Positions 10,299 to 17,743 of a DNA stretch of 64,000 nt are shown one piece after another. Both the position numbers and the translations under genes were made by a program. Positions within the stretch are counted from its first letter, which is position 1; every line of letters begins with the position of its first letter. Under the pieces are notes generated by a model. That model ran no database searches, was not told the origin of the DNA, and was given only the letters and a program-made list of their open reading frames with translations. Source of the stretch: an uncultured Anaerolineae bacterium (GTDB taxonomy: Bacteria; Chloroflexota; Anaerolineae; Anaerolineales; Villigracilaceae); contig CAIQVH010000036.1 in NCBI GenBank assembly GCA_903875215.1, forward strand, positions 62,001 through 126,000. The letters are read 5' to 3'.

Positions 10299-11755
10299 CG
10301 CTTGAGCTGACGTTCCAGTTCTGCGCGCAAGACCTGCGGATTGGCCTTGCCGCCCGCCTTGCGCATCACCTGGCCAAACAGCCAATTCTCCACGCTCAGC
10401 TTGCCAGCGTGGAAATTCTCCACTTCCGGCCCGTTCTCGGCCAGCGTCTCAGCCACCAACCGGGCAATCAAGCCTGCGTCGGAAACCTGCCGCAGCCCAC
10501 GGGCTAAGACAATCTCCGCGGCGGGTTGGCCGCTGGCGAACATCTCCGCCAGCACCGTTTTGGCCGTCGTCTGGTTGATCGTGCCATCAGCCACCAGCCC
10601 GAGCAAAGCCGCCAGATCCTCCGGACGAATCTTCAGGGAGTCGAAACCCATACCCGCTGCATGCATCAGCGCCGGGAGTTCTCCCGTCACCCAGGCATAC
10701 ACCGTGCGAATCCCGCTGGCGCCGGCTCGCAAAACCGCCTCAAAATACTCACCCGGAGCTTTTTCTGCAACCAACCCCCAGGCCTCCGCCGCGCTCAACC
10801 CGTAGCTTTCTTTATAGCGTTGCTGGCGCGCCCAGGGCAATTCCGGCAGCGCATCGCGCACCGCCTCCATCCAGGCCTTGCTCACCACCAGCGGCGGCAG
10901 ATCCGGCTCGGGAAAATAGCGATAGTCGTGGGCGTCTTCCTTGCTGCGCTGACTATAGGTCATCTGGCGGGCATCATCCCAGCCGACGGTCTCCTGTGCC
11001 ACGCGCCCGCCTTCATCTAATATGGCCGATTGACGCTGGATTTCGTAGGCCACGCCGCGTTCCAGCGCGCGAAAGCTGTTCAGATTTTTGATCTCAACCT
11101 TGGTGCCCAGTTCACTCGAACCAGCCGGGCGAACGGAAATATTCGGCTCGATGCGCATCACACCCTTCTCCAGGTCGCCGCTGTTCACGCCCAGCGCGCG
11201 CACCAGTGCCCGCAGCAGCTCAGCGTACAGACGCACCTCCTCAGCCGAGTGAAAATCCGGCTCGGTGACGATTTCCAGCAGCGGCACGCCCGCCCGGTTC
11301 AAATCCACCAGGCTGTACGAGCCTGGGTCGGCGGCCCCCGGTTCTGGCGTCACATGCGTCAGCTTGCCTGTATCCTCCTCCAGGTGCACGCGGCGAATTC
11401 GAATCAGCCGTTCTCCCTGCAAAGTTGACAGACGGATGCGCCCCCGCTCTGCCAGCGGCTGCTCATACTGCGAAATCTGGTAACCCTTGGGGATATCGGG
11501 ATAGAAATAATTCTTGCGCGCAAACACGCTGAAGGGGTTGAGCGTACATTCCAACGCCAGCGCCACGCGCAGGCCAAACTCCACGGCCTGCTGGTTGAGC
11601 ACCGGAAGCGTGCCGGGATGTCCAGCGCACACCGGGCAGACGGCCGTGTTCGGTGGCGCCGAAACGGAATCCACTACCGGGCAGGCGCAAAACATCTTGG
11701 CTTGCGTTTGCATTTCGATGTGAACTTCCAGGCCGATAACAGGTTCGTAGATCAT
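10295..11755 (-). CDS. gatB: Asp/Glu-tRNA amidotransferase subunit B
   Basis: Subunit of the GatCAB complex that converts Glu-tRNA(Gln) and/or Asp-tRNA(Asn) to the amidated forms; GatB holds the kinase/tRNA-binding part. The N-terminus [16 protein letters not shown] is diagnostic, followed by the GatB signature region with [10 protein letters not shown] and [12 protein letters not shown]. The C-terminal helical and YqeY-like tail runs over roughly the last 150 residues. The frame opens at a GTG at 11776, but the ATG at 11755 gives the canonical N-terminus and is preceded by AGGA (486 residues). gatA and gatC are not in the window. It starts 34 bases after the isomerase gene and overlaps the diguanylate cyclase gene by four. 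Confidence 0.96.
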   Translation of the reverse strand: MIYEPVIGLEVHIEMQTQAKMFCACPVVDSVSAPPNTAVCPVCAGHPGTLPVLNQQAVEFGLRVALALECTLNPFSVFARKNYFYPDIPKGYQISQYEQPLAERGRIRLSTLQGERLIRIRRVHLEEDTGKLTHVTPEPGAADPGSYSLVDLNRAGVPLLEIVTEPDFHSAEEVRLYAELLRALVRALGVNSGDLEKGVMRIEPNISVRPAGSSELGTKVEIKNLNSFRALERGVAYEIQRQSAILDEGGRVAQETVGWDDARQMTYSQRSKEDAHDYRYFPEPDLPPLVVSKAWMEAVRDALPELPWARQQRYKESYGLSAAEAWGLVAEKAPGEYFEAVLRAGASGIRTVYAWVTGELPALMHAAGMGFDSLKIRPEDLAALLGLVADGTINQTTAKTVLAEMFASGQPAAEIVLARGLRQVSDAGLIARLVAETLAENGPEVENFHAGKLSVENWLFGQVMRKAGGKANPQVLRAELERQLKR

Positions 11756-11788
11756 CCCAAAAATCCTGGCGGGCACGCGCCTGCCTTG

Positions 11789-12559
11789 TTAGATGAATTC
11801 AGGTGTGCGTTTCTCGAGGAAGGCCGCCACGCCCTCCTTATGCTCGGGCCGTTTTCCGGCCACTTCCTGGATGTGACTTTCGTAATCGAGAATCTCCTCC
11901 AGATTGGGCAGAACCGCCCGGTTGAACAGGCGTTTCGTCAGCCCAAAAGCGCCCACCGGCCCGGCGGCCAGCTGCGCGGCCATGCGATGAGTTGCGGGCA
12001 TCAGCTGCTCGAACGGCACGACCCGGTTGACCAGCCCCCACTCGAGCGCTTTGTCTGCGCCGATCGCCTGGTTGCTGAAAGCGAACTCGCTGGCCCGCCC
12101 CAACCCGATCAAGGCCGGGAGCAGCAGCGAAACCCCCGAATCGGGCGCAAGCCCAATGCCGCAGAACCCAACCACGAAGCGGGCAGTTTCTGCGGCGATG
12201 CGCAGGTCGCAGGCCAGGGCAATCCCCAGCGAGGCCCCGGCGCAGGGTCCGTTGATGCCGGCGATGACCGGCTTTTCAATCTGGCGAATCTGCCGGATGA
12301 GCGGGTTGTAGGTCTCCAGCAGGTGCTGGCGGAAGGAGAGCGTCTCGGCGCCAGCCCGGATTTCTTCGATATCCTGACCAGCACCAAATACGGCTCCTGC
12401 GCCGGTCAGCACGATGACGCGCGCGCGGGTTTCGCGCGCCGCCTGTTTGAAGGCCTCCTGCAACTCGCCAATCAATGCCAGGTTGAAGGCATTGGCCCGC
12501 GGACGATCAATCGTCAGGGTCAGAATTTGATCTTGGAGGGTGCTGTTCAGACAGGTCAT
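11789..12559 (-). CDS. PaaG-like enoyl-CoA isomerase (crotonase superfamily)
   Basis: Crotonase-fold acyl-CoA enzyme, 256 residues. The oxyanion-hole segment GINGPCAGASLG is present. The two glutamates of classical enoyl-CoA hydratase are replaced (by Gly and Phe in my by-eye alignment). The segment FCGIGLAPDSG instead matches PaaG-type 1,2-epoxyphenylacetyl-CoA/3,4-dehydroadipyl-CoA isomerases, where that Asp is catalytic. An isomerase role is therefore more likely than hydration. The ATG has a good GAGG site. No other phenylacetate genes are nearby, so the physiological substrate is open. It is followed by gatB on the same strand. Confidence 0.85.
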   Translation of the reverse strand: MTCLNSTLQDQILTLTIDRPRANAFNLALIGELQEAFKQAARETRARVIVLTGAGAVFGAGQDIEEIRAGAETLSFRQHLLETYNPLIRQIRQIEKPVIAGINGPCAGASLGIALACDLRIAAETARFVVGFCGIGLAPDSGVSLLLPALIGLGRASEFAFSNQAIGADKALEWGLVNRVVPFEQLMPATHRMAAQLAAGPVGAFGLTKRLFNRAVLPNLEEILDYESHIQEVAGKRPEHKEGVAAFLEKRTPEFI

Positions 12560-12577
12560 GGGAACCTCGTTGATAAA

Positions 12578-12622
12578 AAATGCGTAATTCGTTCCCAGGG
12601 GATGACTACGAATTACGCATTT
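12578..12622. repeat. Perfect 15-bp inverted repeat of the AATGCGTAAT type
   Basis: AAATGCGTAATTCGT at 12578-12592 is perfectly complementary to 12608-12622, with a 15-base loop. There is no T-run, so it is not an obvious terminator. A related hairpin with the same AATGCGTAAT core lies at 35129-35174. Confidence 0.8.
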
Positions 12623-12640
12623 AGGCAGACGCGTCCTGAT

Positions 12641-13012
12641 TTATTCCAACAGGTCGAGATCGTCATCCGCCGAGTCGTCGTCGGAAGTGTCGATCTCCAG
12701 TTCCATATCGTCGCGCTCAACATGCAGCCAGAGCAAAAGCACCTGACCTTCGTCGGTGTTGACCATGCGGGCAGCCAGGATCGGGGCGCTGGCTTCCAGG
12801 CCAACTTCGTCACGATAATGTAGGTTAATGGGTTCGTTTTTTCGCCAGCGGCGGTAACAGCGTTCGACCAGTGCCGGGCCGTTGAAGGTGCGCAGGCGCG
12901 TCAGGGCCGTGATGGAAAATTGGCGGGTTTCATTCAAACCCAAAGCCCAGCCATCCTGGACGGGTTCAAAAATAGGGGTAGGACCTTCGATTATTGTGAT
13001 ACGGTCATCCAT
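12641..13012 (-). CDS. Hypothetical acidic-tailed protein
   Basis: A 123-residue soluble protein with no signal peptide or helix. It opens MDDRITIIEGPTPIFEPV, has a basic middle (ERCYRRWRKNEP), and ends in a very acidic tail rich in Asp and Glu over the last 25 residues. The ATG is preceded by AGGA at a suitable distance and the frame is well used. I do not recognise a family and assign no function. It is on the strand opposite the nuo operon, with which it shares the 276-base upstream gap, and is separated from the isomerase gene by the inverted repeat. Confidence 0.75.
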   Translation of the reverse strand: MDDRITIIEGPTPIFEPVQDGWALGLNETRQFSITALTRLRTFNGPALVERCYRRWRKNEPINLHYRDEVGLEASAPILAARMVNTDEGQVLLLWLHVERDDMELEIDTSDDDSADDDLDLLE

Positions 13013-13208
13013 AGTTATTTCCTATTAAGTGTAGACATGATACCATAAAGTGCCGGTGGCTGAATAAGACAGAAATTGGCCATTCCGGCCGTCTGGGCAT
13101 GCCGCCGTGGCCGGGGAGGCCTGTCAGGCGGCTGGGCCGGCCCGGGCGGGAGAAAATATGACAAAGATAGTGATAAATGTCATCGCGATTACTTATTAAA
13201 GTTTCTTT

Positions 13209-13244
13209 GTGAAATTTCACACTTCCATTATGATATGTTATACT
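13209..13244 (+). promoter_or_regulatory. Promoter of the nuo operon overlapping a palindrome
   Basis: TTCACA (13216-13221), a 17-base spacer, and TATACT (13239-13244) form a strong sigma70-like promoter 45 bases before nuoA. The perfect 12-base palindrome GTGAAATTTCAC (13209-13220) overlaps the -35 box. Its TGTGA/TCACA halves resemble CRP/FNR- or Rex-class sites, but the spacing (four bases between TGTGA and TCACA) fits neither canonical CRP nor canonical Rex exactly. A repressor bound here would block RNA polymerase. Confidence 0.6.
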
Positions 13245-13288
13245 TGCTCGTCTTTAACCCCCAAATTTCTACGAACGGAGCTGTTCCT

Positions 13289-13660
13289 ATGCTGCTCGAA
13301 TATGCTGCCATCGCCGCGATGATCGTTGTGACCACCATCATAGCCGTCATCGCGATTACATTAGGGGTGTTGTTTGGCCCCAACCGCCCCTCCAGCAAGA
13401 AAAACATGCCGTATGAATCGGGCATGAATCCAATCGGGCCTGGCACACGGCGCATCCCGGTACGTTTTTACCTGATCGCCGTGTTGTTCATTTTGTTTGA
13501 CATTGAAGTGGTCTTTTTTATTCCCTGGGCATTGATCTTTCAGGATTTTGTGAAAGCCGGCCAGGGAATATTTGTGTTGTTTGAAATGTTTGTTTTCATC
13601 GCCATCTTACTGGTGGGCTACATCTATGCCTGGAAGAAAGGAGCACTCGAATGGGAGTAG
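13289..13660 (+). CDS. nuoA: NADH-quinone oxidoreductase subunit A
   Basis: Small membrane-arm subunit at the junction with the peripheral arm, 123 residues, three predicted helices (about 5-27, 57-80, 88-110). The first loop contains [22 protein letters not shown], here without the usual Cys that marks the active/deactive switch in some species. An acidic DIEVVFF follows in helix two. The open frame starts earlier at 13076, but the ATG at 13289 sits eight bases after GGAG and matches family N-termini. First gene of the operon; it overlaps nuoB by ten bases. Confidence 0.95.
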   Translation: MLLEYAAIAAMIVVTTIIAVIAITLGVLFGPNRPSSKKNMPYESGMNPIGPGTRRIPVRFYLIAVLFILFDIEVVFFIPWALIFQDFVKAGQGIFVLFEMFVFIAILLVGYIYAWKKGALEWE

Positions 13661-14133
13661 AACAGAAACTTGCCGATATGGGCGTGGTCACAGCGCGCCT
13701 GGAAGACGTGGTTAATTGGGGCCGCACGAACGCCATGTGGCCAATGCTATTCGGTCTGGCCTGTTGCGCGATCGAGATGATGGCTTCGCAGGCGGCGCAT
13801 TATGATATGAGCCGCTTTGGGATGGAGCTGATGCGCCCCAGCCCGCGTCAGTCGGACTTGATGATCGTGGCCGGGCGCGTGACGCGCAAAATGGCCCCGG
13901 TGCTGCGCCGCCTGTACGAGCAAATGCCCGAACCGAAATGGGTGATCGCCATGGGCGATTGCGCTTCGTGCGGCGGGGTTTTCAACAATTATGCCGTGGT
14001 GCAGGGCGTCGATGAAATCGTCCCAGTGGATGTCTATGTGGCAGGCTGCCCGCCGCGCCCCGAAGCCCTGATCCACGGTATCATGACCCTGCATGACCGC
14101 GTCCGCAAAGAAAAATTCAAGGACTGGGCCTAG
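13651..14133 (+). CDS. nuoB: NADH-quinone oxidoreductase subunit B
   Basis: Peripheral-arm subunit that carries cluster N2, the last iron-sulfur centre before quinone; 160 residues, normal length. The four ligands are visible: the adjacent pair in LACCAIEMM, the Cys in GDCASCGG, and the Cys in VAGCPPRPE. The ATG lies inside the end of nuoA, behind GAAAGGAG, so translation is probably coupled. nuoC follows after two bases. Confidence 0.97.
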   Translation: MGVEQKLADMGVVTARLEDVVNWGRTNAMWPMLFGLACCAIEMMASQAAHYDMSRFGMELMRPSPRQSDLMIVAGRVTRKMAPVLRRLYEQMPEPKWVIAMGDCASCGGVFNNYAVVQGVDEIVPVDVYVAGCPPRPEALIHGIMTLHDRVRKEKFKDWA

Positions 14134-14135
14134 CC

Positions 14136-14648
14136 ATGAGCGAGAAACTTAACCAGATCACCCAAGAACTGTGCGCCGATTTCAACGGCCGGCTGGTTGA
14201 ATTCGCCGGCGAGCCCAGCGTGATTTTGCCTGCCGACCAACTGCAGGCTGCCGCCCGGCACATTCAGGCTGACCTCGGCTTTGAACTACTATCCTGCATG
14301 ACCGCAGTGGATTACTGGCCGGAGGAAAACCCGCGCTTCCATGTCATCTATCGCTTCACATCGATCAGCAACCACCTGACCCTGAATATGCGCGTACCGG
14401 TACCCGGACTTTCACCCTCCATCCCAACAGTGGAAACGGTCTATCACAGCGCCAACTGGCACGAACGCGAGATCTTTGACATGTTCGGCATCCGCTTTGA
14501 AGGTCATTCGGATCTGCGCCGCCTGCTGATGCCCGCCGACTGGGAAGGTCACCCACTGCGCAAAGATTACCCGCTCGGCTACGAAGAGCCGCAGTACAGC
14601 TTCAACTTTGACGAAATTGCAGTGCGCAAGCCGGCCCCCAAGGAGTAG
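14136..14648 (+). CDS. nuoC: NADH-quinone oxidoreductase subunit C
   Basis: 30-kDa type connecting subunit, 170 residues, separate from NuoD rather than fused as in E. coli. The conserved [15 protein letters not shown] stretch, typed here as [18 protein letters not shown], and the C-terminal [10 protein letters not shown] are diagnostic. It packs against NuoD in the quinone-reducing module. It follows nuoB by two bases and precedes nuoD by five. Confidence 0.97.
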   Translation: MSEKLNQITQELCADFNGRLVEFAGEPSVILPADQLQAAARHIQADLGFELLSCMTAVDYWPEENPRFHVIYRFTSISNHLTLNMRVPVPGLSPSIPTVETVYHSANWHEREIFDMFGIRFEGHSDLRRLLMPADWEGHPLRKDYPLGYEEPQYSFNFDEIAVRKPAPKE

Positions 14649-14653
14649 CGCGT

Positions 14654-15883
14654 ATGACGGATATTAAAGAAGTCACCTACGACGAAATTCGTCACCTGGT
14701 TTCAGACCGCGCCATGAAGGGCGAGACGATGCTCCTCAACATGGGGCCACAGCACCCTTCCACGCACGGCGTTCTACGCCTGCTGCTTGAGTTGGATGGC
14801 GAACTGGTGCTCAACTGCATTCCCGATGTCGGCTTTTTGCACACCGGCGTTGAGAAAAACATGGAAGCCAAGACCTACCAGAAGGCCGAAGTGATGACCG
14901 ACCGCATGGATTATATGAACACGGTTGGCAATAACTTTACCTACTGCCTGGCAGTGGAAAAGCTGGTCGGATTAGATGTGCCTGACCGCGCCCAGGTGTT
15001 GCGCGTCATCCTAGCCGAACTGACCCGCATCCAGTCGCACCTGGTCTGGCTGGGCACCTCCGCGCTGGATGTGGCCGCCATGTCGGTCTTCCTGTACGCC
15101 TTCCGCGAACGCGAAGCAACCTTGAACATCCTGGAACTGGTCTCTGGGCAGCGCATGATGACCACCTACATTCGCCCCGGCGGCGTCTGGCGCGATGTGC
15201 CCCCCGAATTTGAACCAGCCCTGCGCGATTTTCTCAACGTCATGCCCAAGCGCATTGACGAATACGAAGCCCTGCTGACCAAGAATCCGCTCTTTCTCGA
15301 CCGCACGCTGGGAATTGGCACCATTTCCGGGCAAGATGCCATCAACTGGGGCGCGACCGGTGCCTCCCTGCGCGGCTCGGGCATCAACTACGATGTGCGC
15401 AAATTCGCGCCCTATTCCGGCTACGAACAATACGATTTCGAAGTCCCGCTGCGCACCGAAGGCGATGTCTACGCCCGCTACCTGGTCCGCATCGAGGAAA
15501 TGCGCCAGTCGCTGCGCATCATCCACCAGGCGCTGGAAAAACTTCCCGCCGGCCCGGTGCGCTCAAACAATTACAAATTCGTCCCCCCGCCGCGCTCCGA
15601 AATCGGCACCAGCATGGAAGCCCTGATCCATCACTTCAAACTATGGACCGAAGGCTTCAACGCGCCGAAAGGCTCCGTCTACGTGGCGACCGAATCTCCG
15701 CGCGGAGAGCTGGGTTGTTACCTGGAAGGTGACGGCGGTCCAAAACCGTACCGCGTCCACTTCCGCACCCCCTCGTTTGATAACCTGCAAGTCCTGCCAG
15801 TAATGGGCACAGGCCATCTCGTGGCCGACCTGGTCGCCATTATCGGCTCGGTGGATATTGTGTTGGGAGATGTTGACCGATGA
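14654..15883 (+). CDS. nuoD: NADH-quinone oxidoreductase subunit D
   Basis: 49-kDa type subunit forming the quinone pocket with NuoB, 409 residues. The quinone-site loop NMGPQHPSTHGVLRL is at about residues 29-43. The family pattern TGVEKNMEAKTYQKAEVMTDRMDY follows in pieces, and the C-terminus ends in VLGDVDR as in most NuoD proteins. The ATG follows AAGGAG. Its last four bases overlap the nuoE start. Confidence 0.97.
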   Translation: MTDIKEVTYDEIRHLVSDRAMKGETMLLNMGPQHPSTHGVLRLLLELDGELVLNCIPDVGFLHTGVEKNMEAKTYQKAEVMTDRMDYMNTVGNNFTYCLAVEKLVGLDVPDRAQVLRVILAELTRIQSHLVWLGTSALDVAAMSVFLYAFREREATLNILELVSGQRMMTTYIRPGGVWRDVPPEFEPALRDFLNVMPKRIDEYEALLTKNPLFLDRTLGIGTISGQDAINWGATGASLRGSGINYDVRKFAPYSGYEQYDFEVPLRTEGDVYARYLVRIEEMRQSLRIIHQALEKLPAGPVRSNNYKFVPPPRSEIGTSMEALIHHFKLWTEGFNAPKGSVYVATESPRGELGCYLEGDGGPKPYRVHFRTPSFDNLQVLPVMGTGHLVADLVAIIGSVDIVLGDVDR

Positions 15884-16380
15884 GCCTCGCCGAAAAATAC
15901 CCCGAAGAAGTCCAGGCGATTTTCGCCAAATACCCTATCAAGCGCTCGGCCGTCATGCCGCTGCTTTACCTGGCCCAGCGCGAAGAAACTTATATCACCA
16001 AAGAATCGATGCAAGACATCGCCCATCTGCTCGATCTGACCGTCACCGAAGTCGCCTCCATCGTCGGTTTTTACTCACTCTACCACGATGAAAAAGCCGG
16101 CAAATACCGCATGCAGGTCTGCACCGATCTGCCCTGCGCCCTGCGCGGCGCCGATGCGTTCCTCAACAACCTGTGTGGCAACCTGGGCGTCAAGGTTGGC
16201 GAGACCACGCCCGATGGCCTGGTGACCGTCGAAGCGGTAATGTGTCTGGCGGCTTGCGATAAAGCCCCGATGTTCCAGCTCCAGCACGGCGATGAAGTGC
16301 ATTATCACGAAAACATGACCGTCGACCGGACGTTGGAACTCATCGAAGCGCTGAAAAAAGCCGATGTGGAGGTGAAATAA
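15880..16380 (+). CDS. nuoE: NADH-quinone oxidoreductase subunit E
   Basis: 24-kDa type thioredoxin-like subunit holding the [2Fe-2S] cluster N1a, 166 residues. Ligands appear as VCTDLPCALRG (two Cys five residues apart) and CLAACDKAPM (two Cys four apart). The ATG overlaps the nuoD stop (ATGA), and the TAA stop shares its last base with the nuoF ATG (TAATG), so D, E and F are translationally linked. The presence of E, F and G means NADH is the likely electron donor, unlike the truncated 11-subunit complexes. Confidence 0.96.
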   Translation: MSLAEKYPEEVQAIFAKYPIKRSAVMPLLYLAQREETYITKESMQDIAHLLDLTVTEVASIVGFYSLYHDEKAGKYRMQVCTDLPCALRGADAFLNNLCGNLGVKVGETTPDGLVTVEAVMCLAACDKAPMFQLQHGDEVHYHENMTVDRTLELIEALKKADVEVK

Positions 16381-17639
16381 TGACCCATCTCCTGTTTCGT
16401 CACCGCGACATTCCCGAAATAAACAAGCTGCAGGTCTACCAAAAAAATGGCGGCTTTGCCAACTTCAAAAAAGCCGTCACCAGCCTGCAACCCAAGCAGA
16501 TTGTCGATGAAGTCAAGGCTTCCGGCCTGCGCGGGCGCGGCGGTGCAGGCTTCCCGACTGGCGTCAAGTGGTCCTTCCTACCCGATACCATCTGGCCGCA
16601 CTACGTCGTCTGCAACGCCGACGAATCCGAACCCGGCACCTTCAAAGACCGCGAGATCATGGAAAGCAACCCCTTCCAGTTCCTTGAGGGCGTGGCGATT
16701 GCCTGCTACGCCGTCGGCGCAAACGAAGGCTACGTGTACCTGCGCGGCGAATTTTTTGAAGTGGCAAAATTCCTCGACCAATGCATTGCCGAGATGGAAA
16801 AAGCCGGCTACCTGGGCGATCGGCTCTTCGGCACCGAATATTCCCTGCGCCTGAAGACACATCTCGGCGCGGGCGCCTATATCTGCGGCGAGGAAACTGC
16901 CCTGCTCGAATCGATCGAAGGCAAACGCGGACAACCGCGCCTGCGCCCGCCCTTCCCGGCCGTGGTCGGCCTGTATGGCAAGCCGACCGTCATCAACAAC
17001 GTGGAAACGCTGACCAACCTGCCATATATCATCGAACACGGCGCGGCAGGCTACCGGCAGTTCGGCACCGAAAAAAGCCCCGGCGTGAAGATTTTCTCGC
17101 TTTCCGGGAACGTCAACAAGCCAGGCAACTACGAACTGCCGCTCGGCGCCACCTTCCGCGAATTGATTTTTGGCCTGGGTGGCGGCCTGCCCGAGGGGCG
17201 CAAACTCCGCGCCATCATGCCGGCTGGCGCCTCCTCGTCGATCATCCGCGTCGATAACGCCAGCTTCGAAAGGGTGATGGATACGCCGATGGACTATGAA
17301 AACGTCCAAAACGTCGGATCCCTGCTCGGTTCGGCTTCCGTCATCGTCATCGACGACAGCCACCCCATGGACTGGGTCATCAACAAAACCATCCACTTCT
17401 TCAAGCATGAATCGTGCGGCAAATGCACTCCCTGTCGCGATGGCAATTACTGGATGCAGCACCTGACCGAACGCATTCACGAAGGTCACGCCACCGAAAA
17501 AGATGTCGTCCTGCTCAAAAGCGTGGCCGGACAGATGCTTGGCAAATGCCTGTGCGCCCTCGGCGATTTTTCCACCATGGCGGTCACAACGGCCATTGAA
17601 CGCTTCCCCGAAGATTTTGAGAAAAAGGTGAAAGCGTAA
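16380..17639 (+). CDS. nuoF: NADH-quinone oxidoreductase subunit F
   Basis: NADH-oxidising subunit with FMN and cluster N3, 419 residues. The nucleotide/FMN-binding loops are GRGGAGFPTGVKWSF and GAGAYICGEETALLES. The N3 ligands are in ESCGKCTPCRDG plus the Cys in KCLCALGD. The start matches family N-termini, shares one base with the nuoE stop and has the SD within nuoE. After nuoF comes the longest internal gap of the operon (104 bases), filled by a self-complementary repeat. Confidence 0.97.
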   Translation: MTHLLFRHRDIPEINKLQVYQKNGGFANFKKAVTSLQPKQIVDEVKASGLRGRGGAGFPTGVKWSFLPDTIWPHYVVCNADESEPGTFKDREIMESNPFQFLEGVAIACYAVGANEGYVYLRGEFFEVAKFLDQCIAEMEKAGYLGDRLFGTEYSLRLKTHLGAGAYICGEETALLESIEGKRGQPRLRPPFPAVVGLYGKPTVINNVETLTNLPYIIEHGAAGYRQFGTEKSPGVKIFSLSGNVNKPGNYELPLGATFRELIFGLGGGLPEGRKLRAIMPAGASSSIIRVDNASFERVMDTPMDYENVQNVGSLLGSASVIVIDDSHPMDWVINKTIHFFKHESCGKCTPCRDGNYWMQHLTERIHEGHATEKDVVLLKSVAGQMLGKCLCALGDFSTMAVTTAIERFPEDFEKKVKA

Positions 17640-17642
17640 GAG

Positions 17643-17735
17643 CGATATTCGATCCCCGGGATTAGATATTCGGTATTCGGAGCCTGCTCTTCCAGCGCCA
17701 AATATCGAATTCCGAAATATCGAATCTCGCTTACG
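17643..17735. repeat. Self-complementary ATATTCG-rich element between nuoF and nuoG
   Basis: The left part contains several ATATTCG/GTATTCGG units and the right part their complements (CGAATATC-like, CCGAAATATCGAAT). GCGATATTCGAT near 17643 pairs with GCGAGATTCGAT read from the opposite strand near 17730, with one mismatch. The arms can fold into an imperfect long hairpin. There is no T-run, so read-through into nuoG is expected. Confidence 0.65.
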
Positions 17736-17743
17736 GAGCATTT

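Noticed and set aside
11618-12823. 401-codon plus-strand open frame opposite gatB and the isomerase
   Set aside because: Crosses two well-supported minus-strand genes and reads as a shadow.
13209-13226. Canonical Rex operator before nuoA
   Set aside because: Half-sites match but spacing is two bases instead of four, so only a general redox-type palindrome is claimed.
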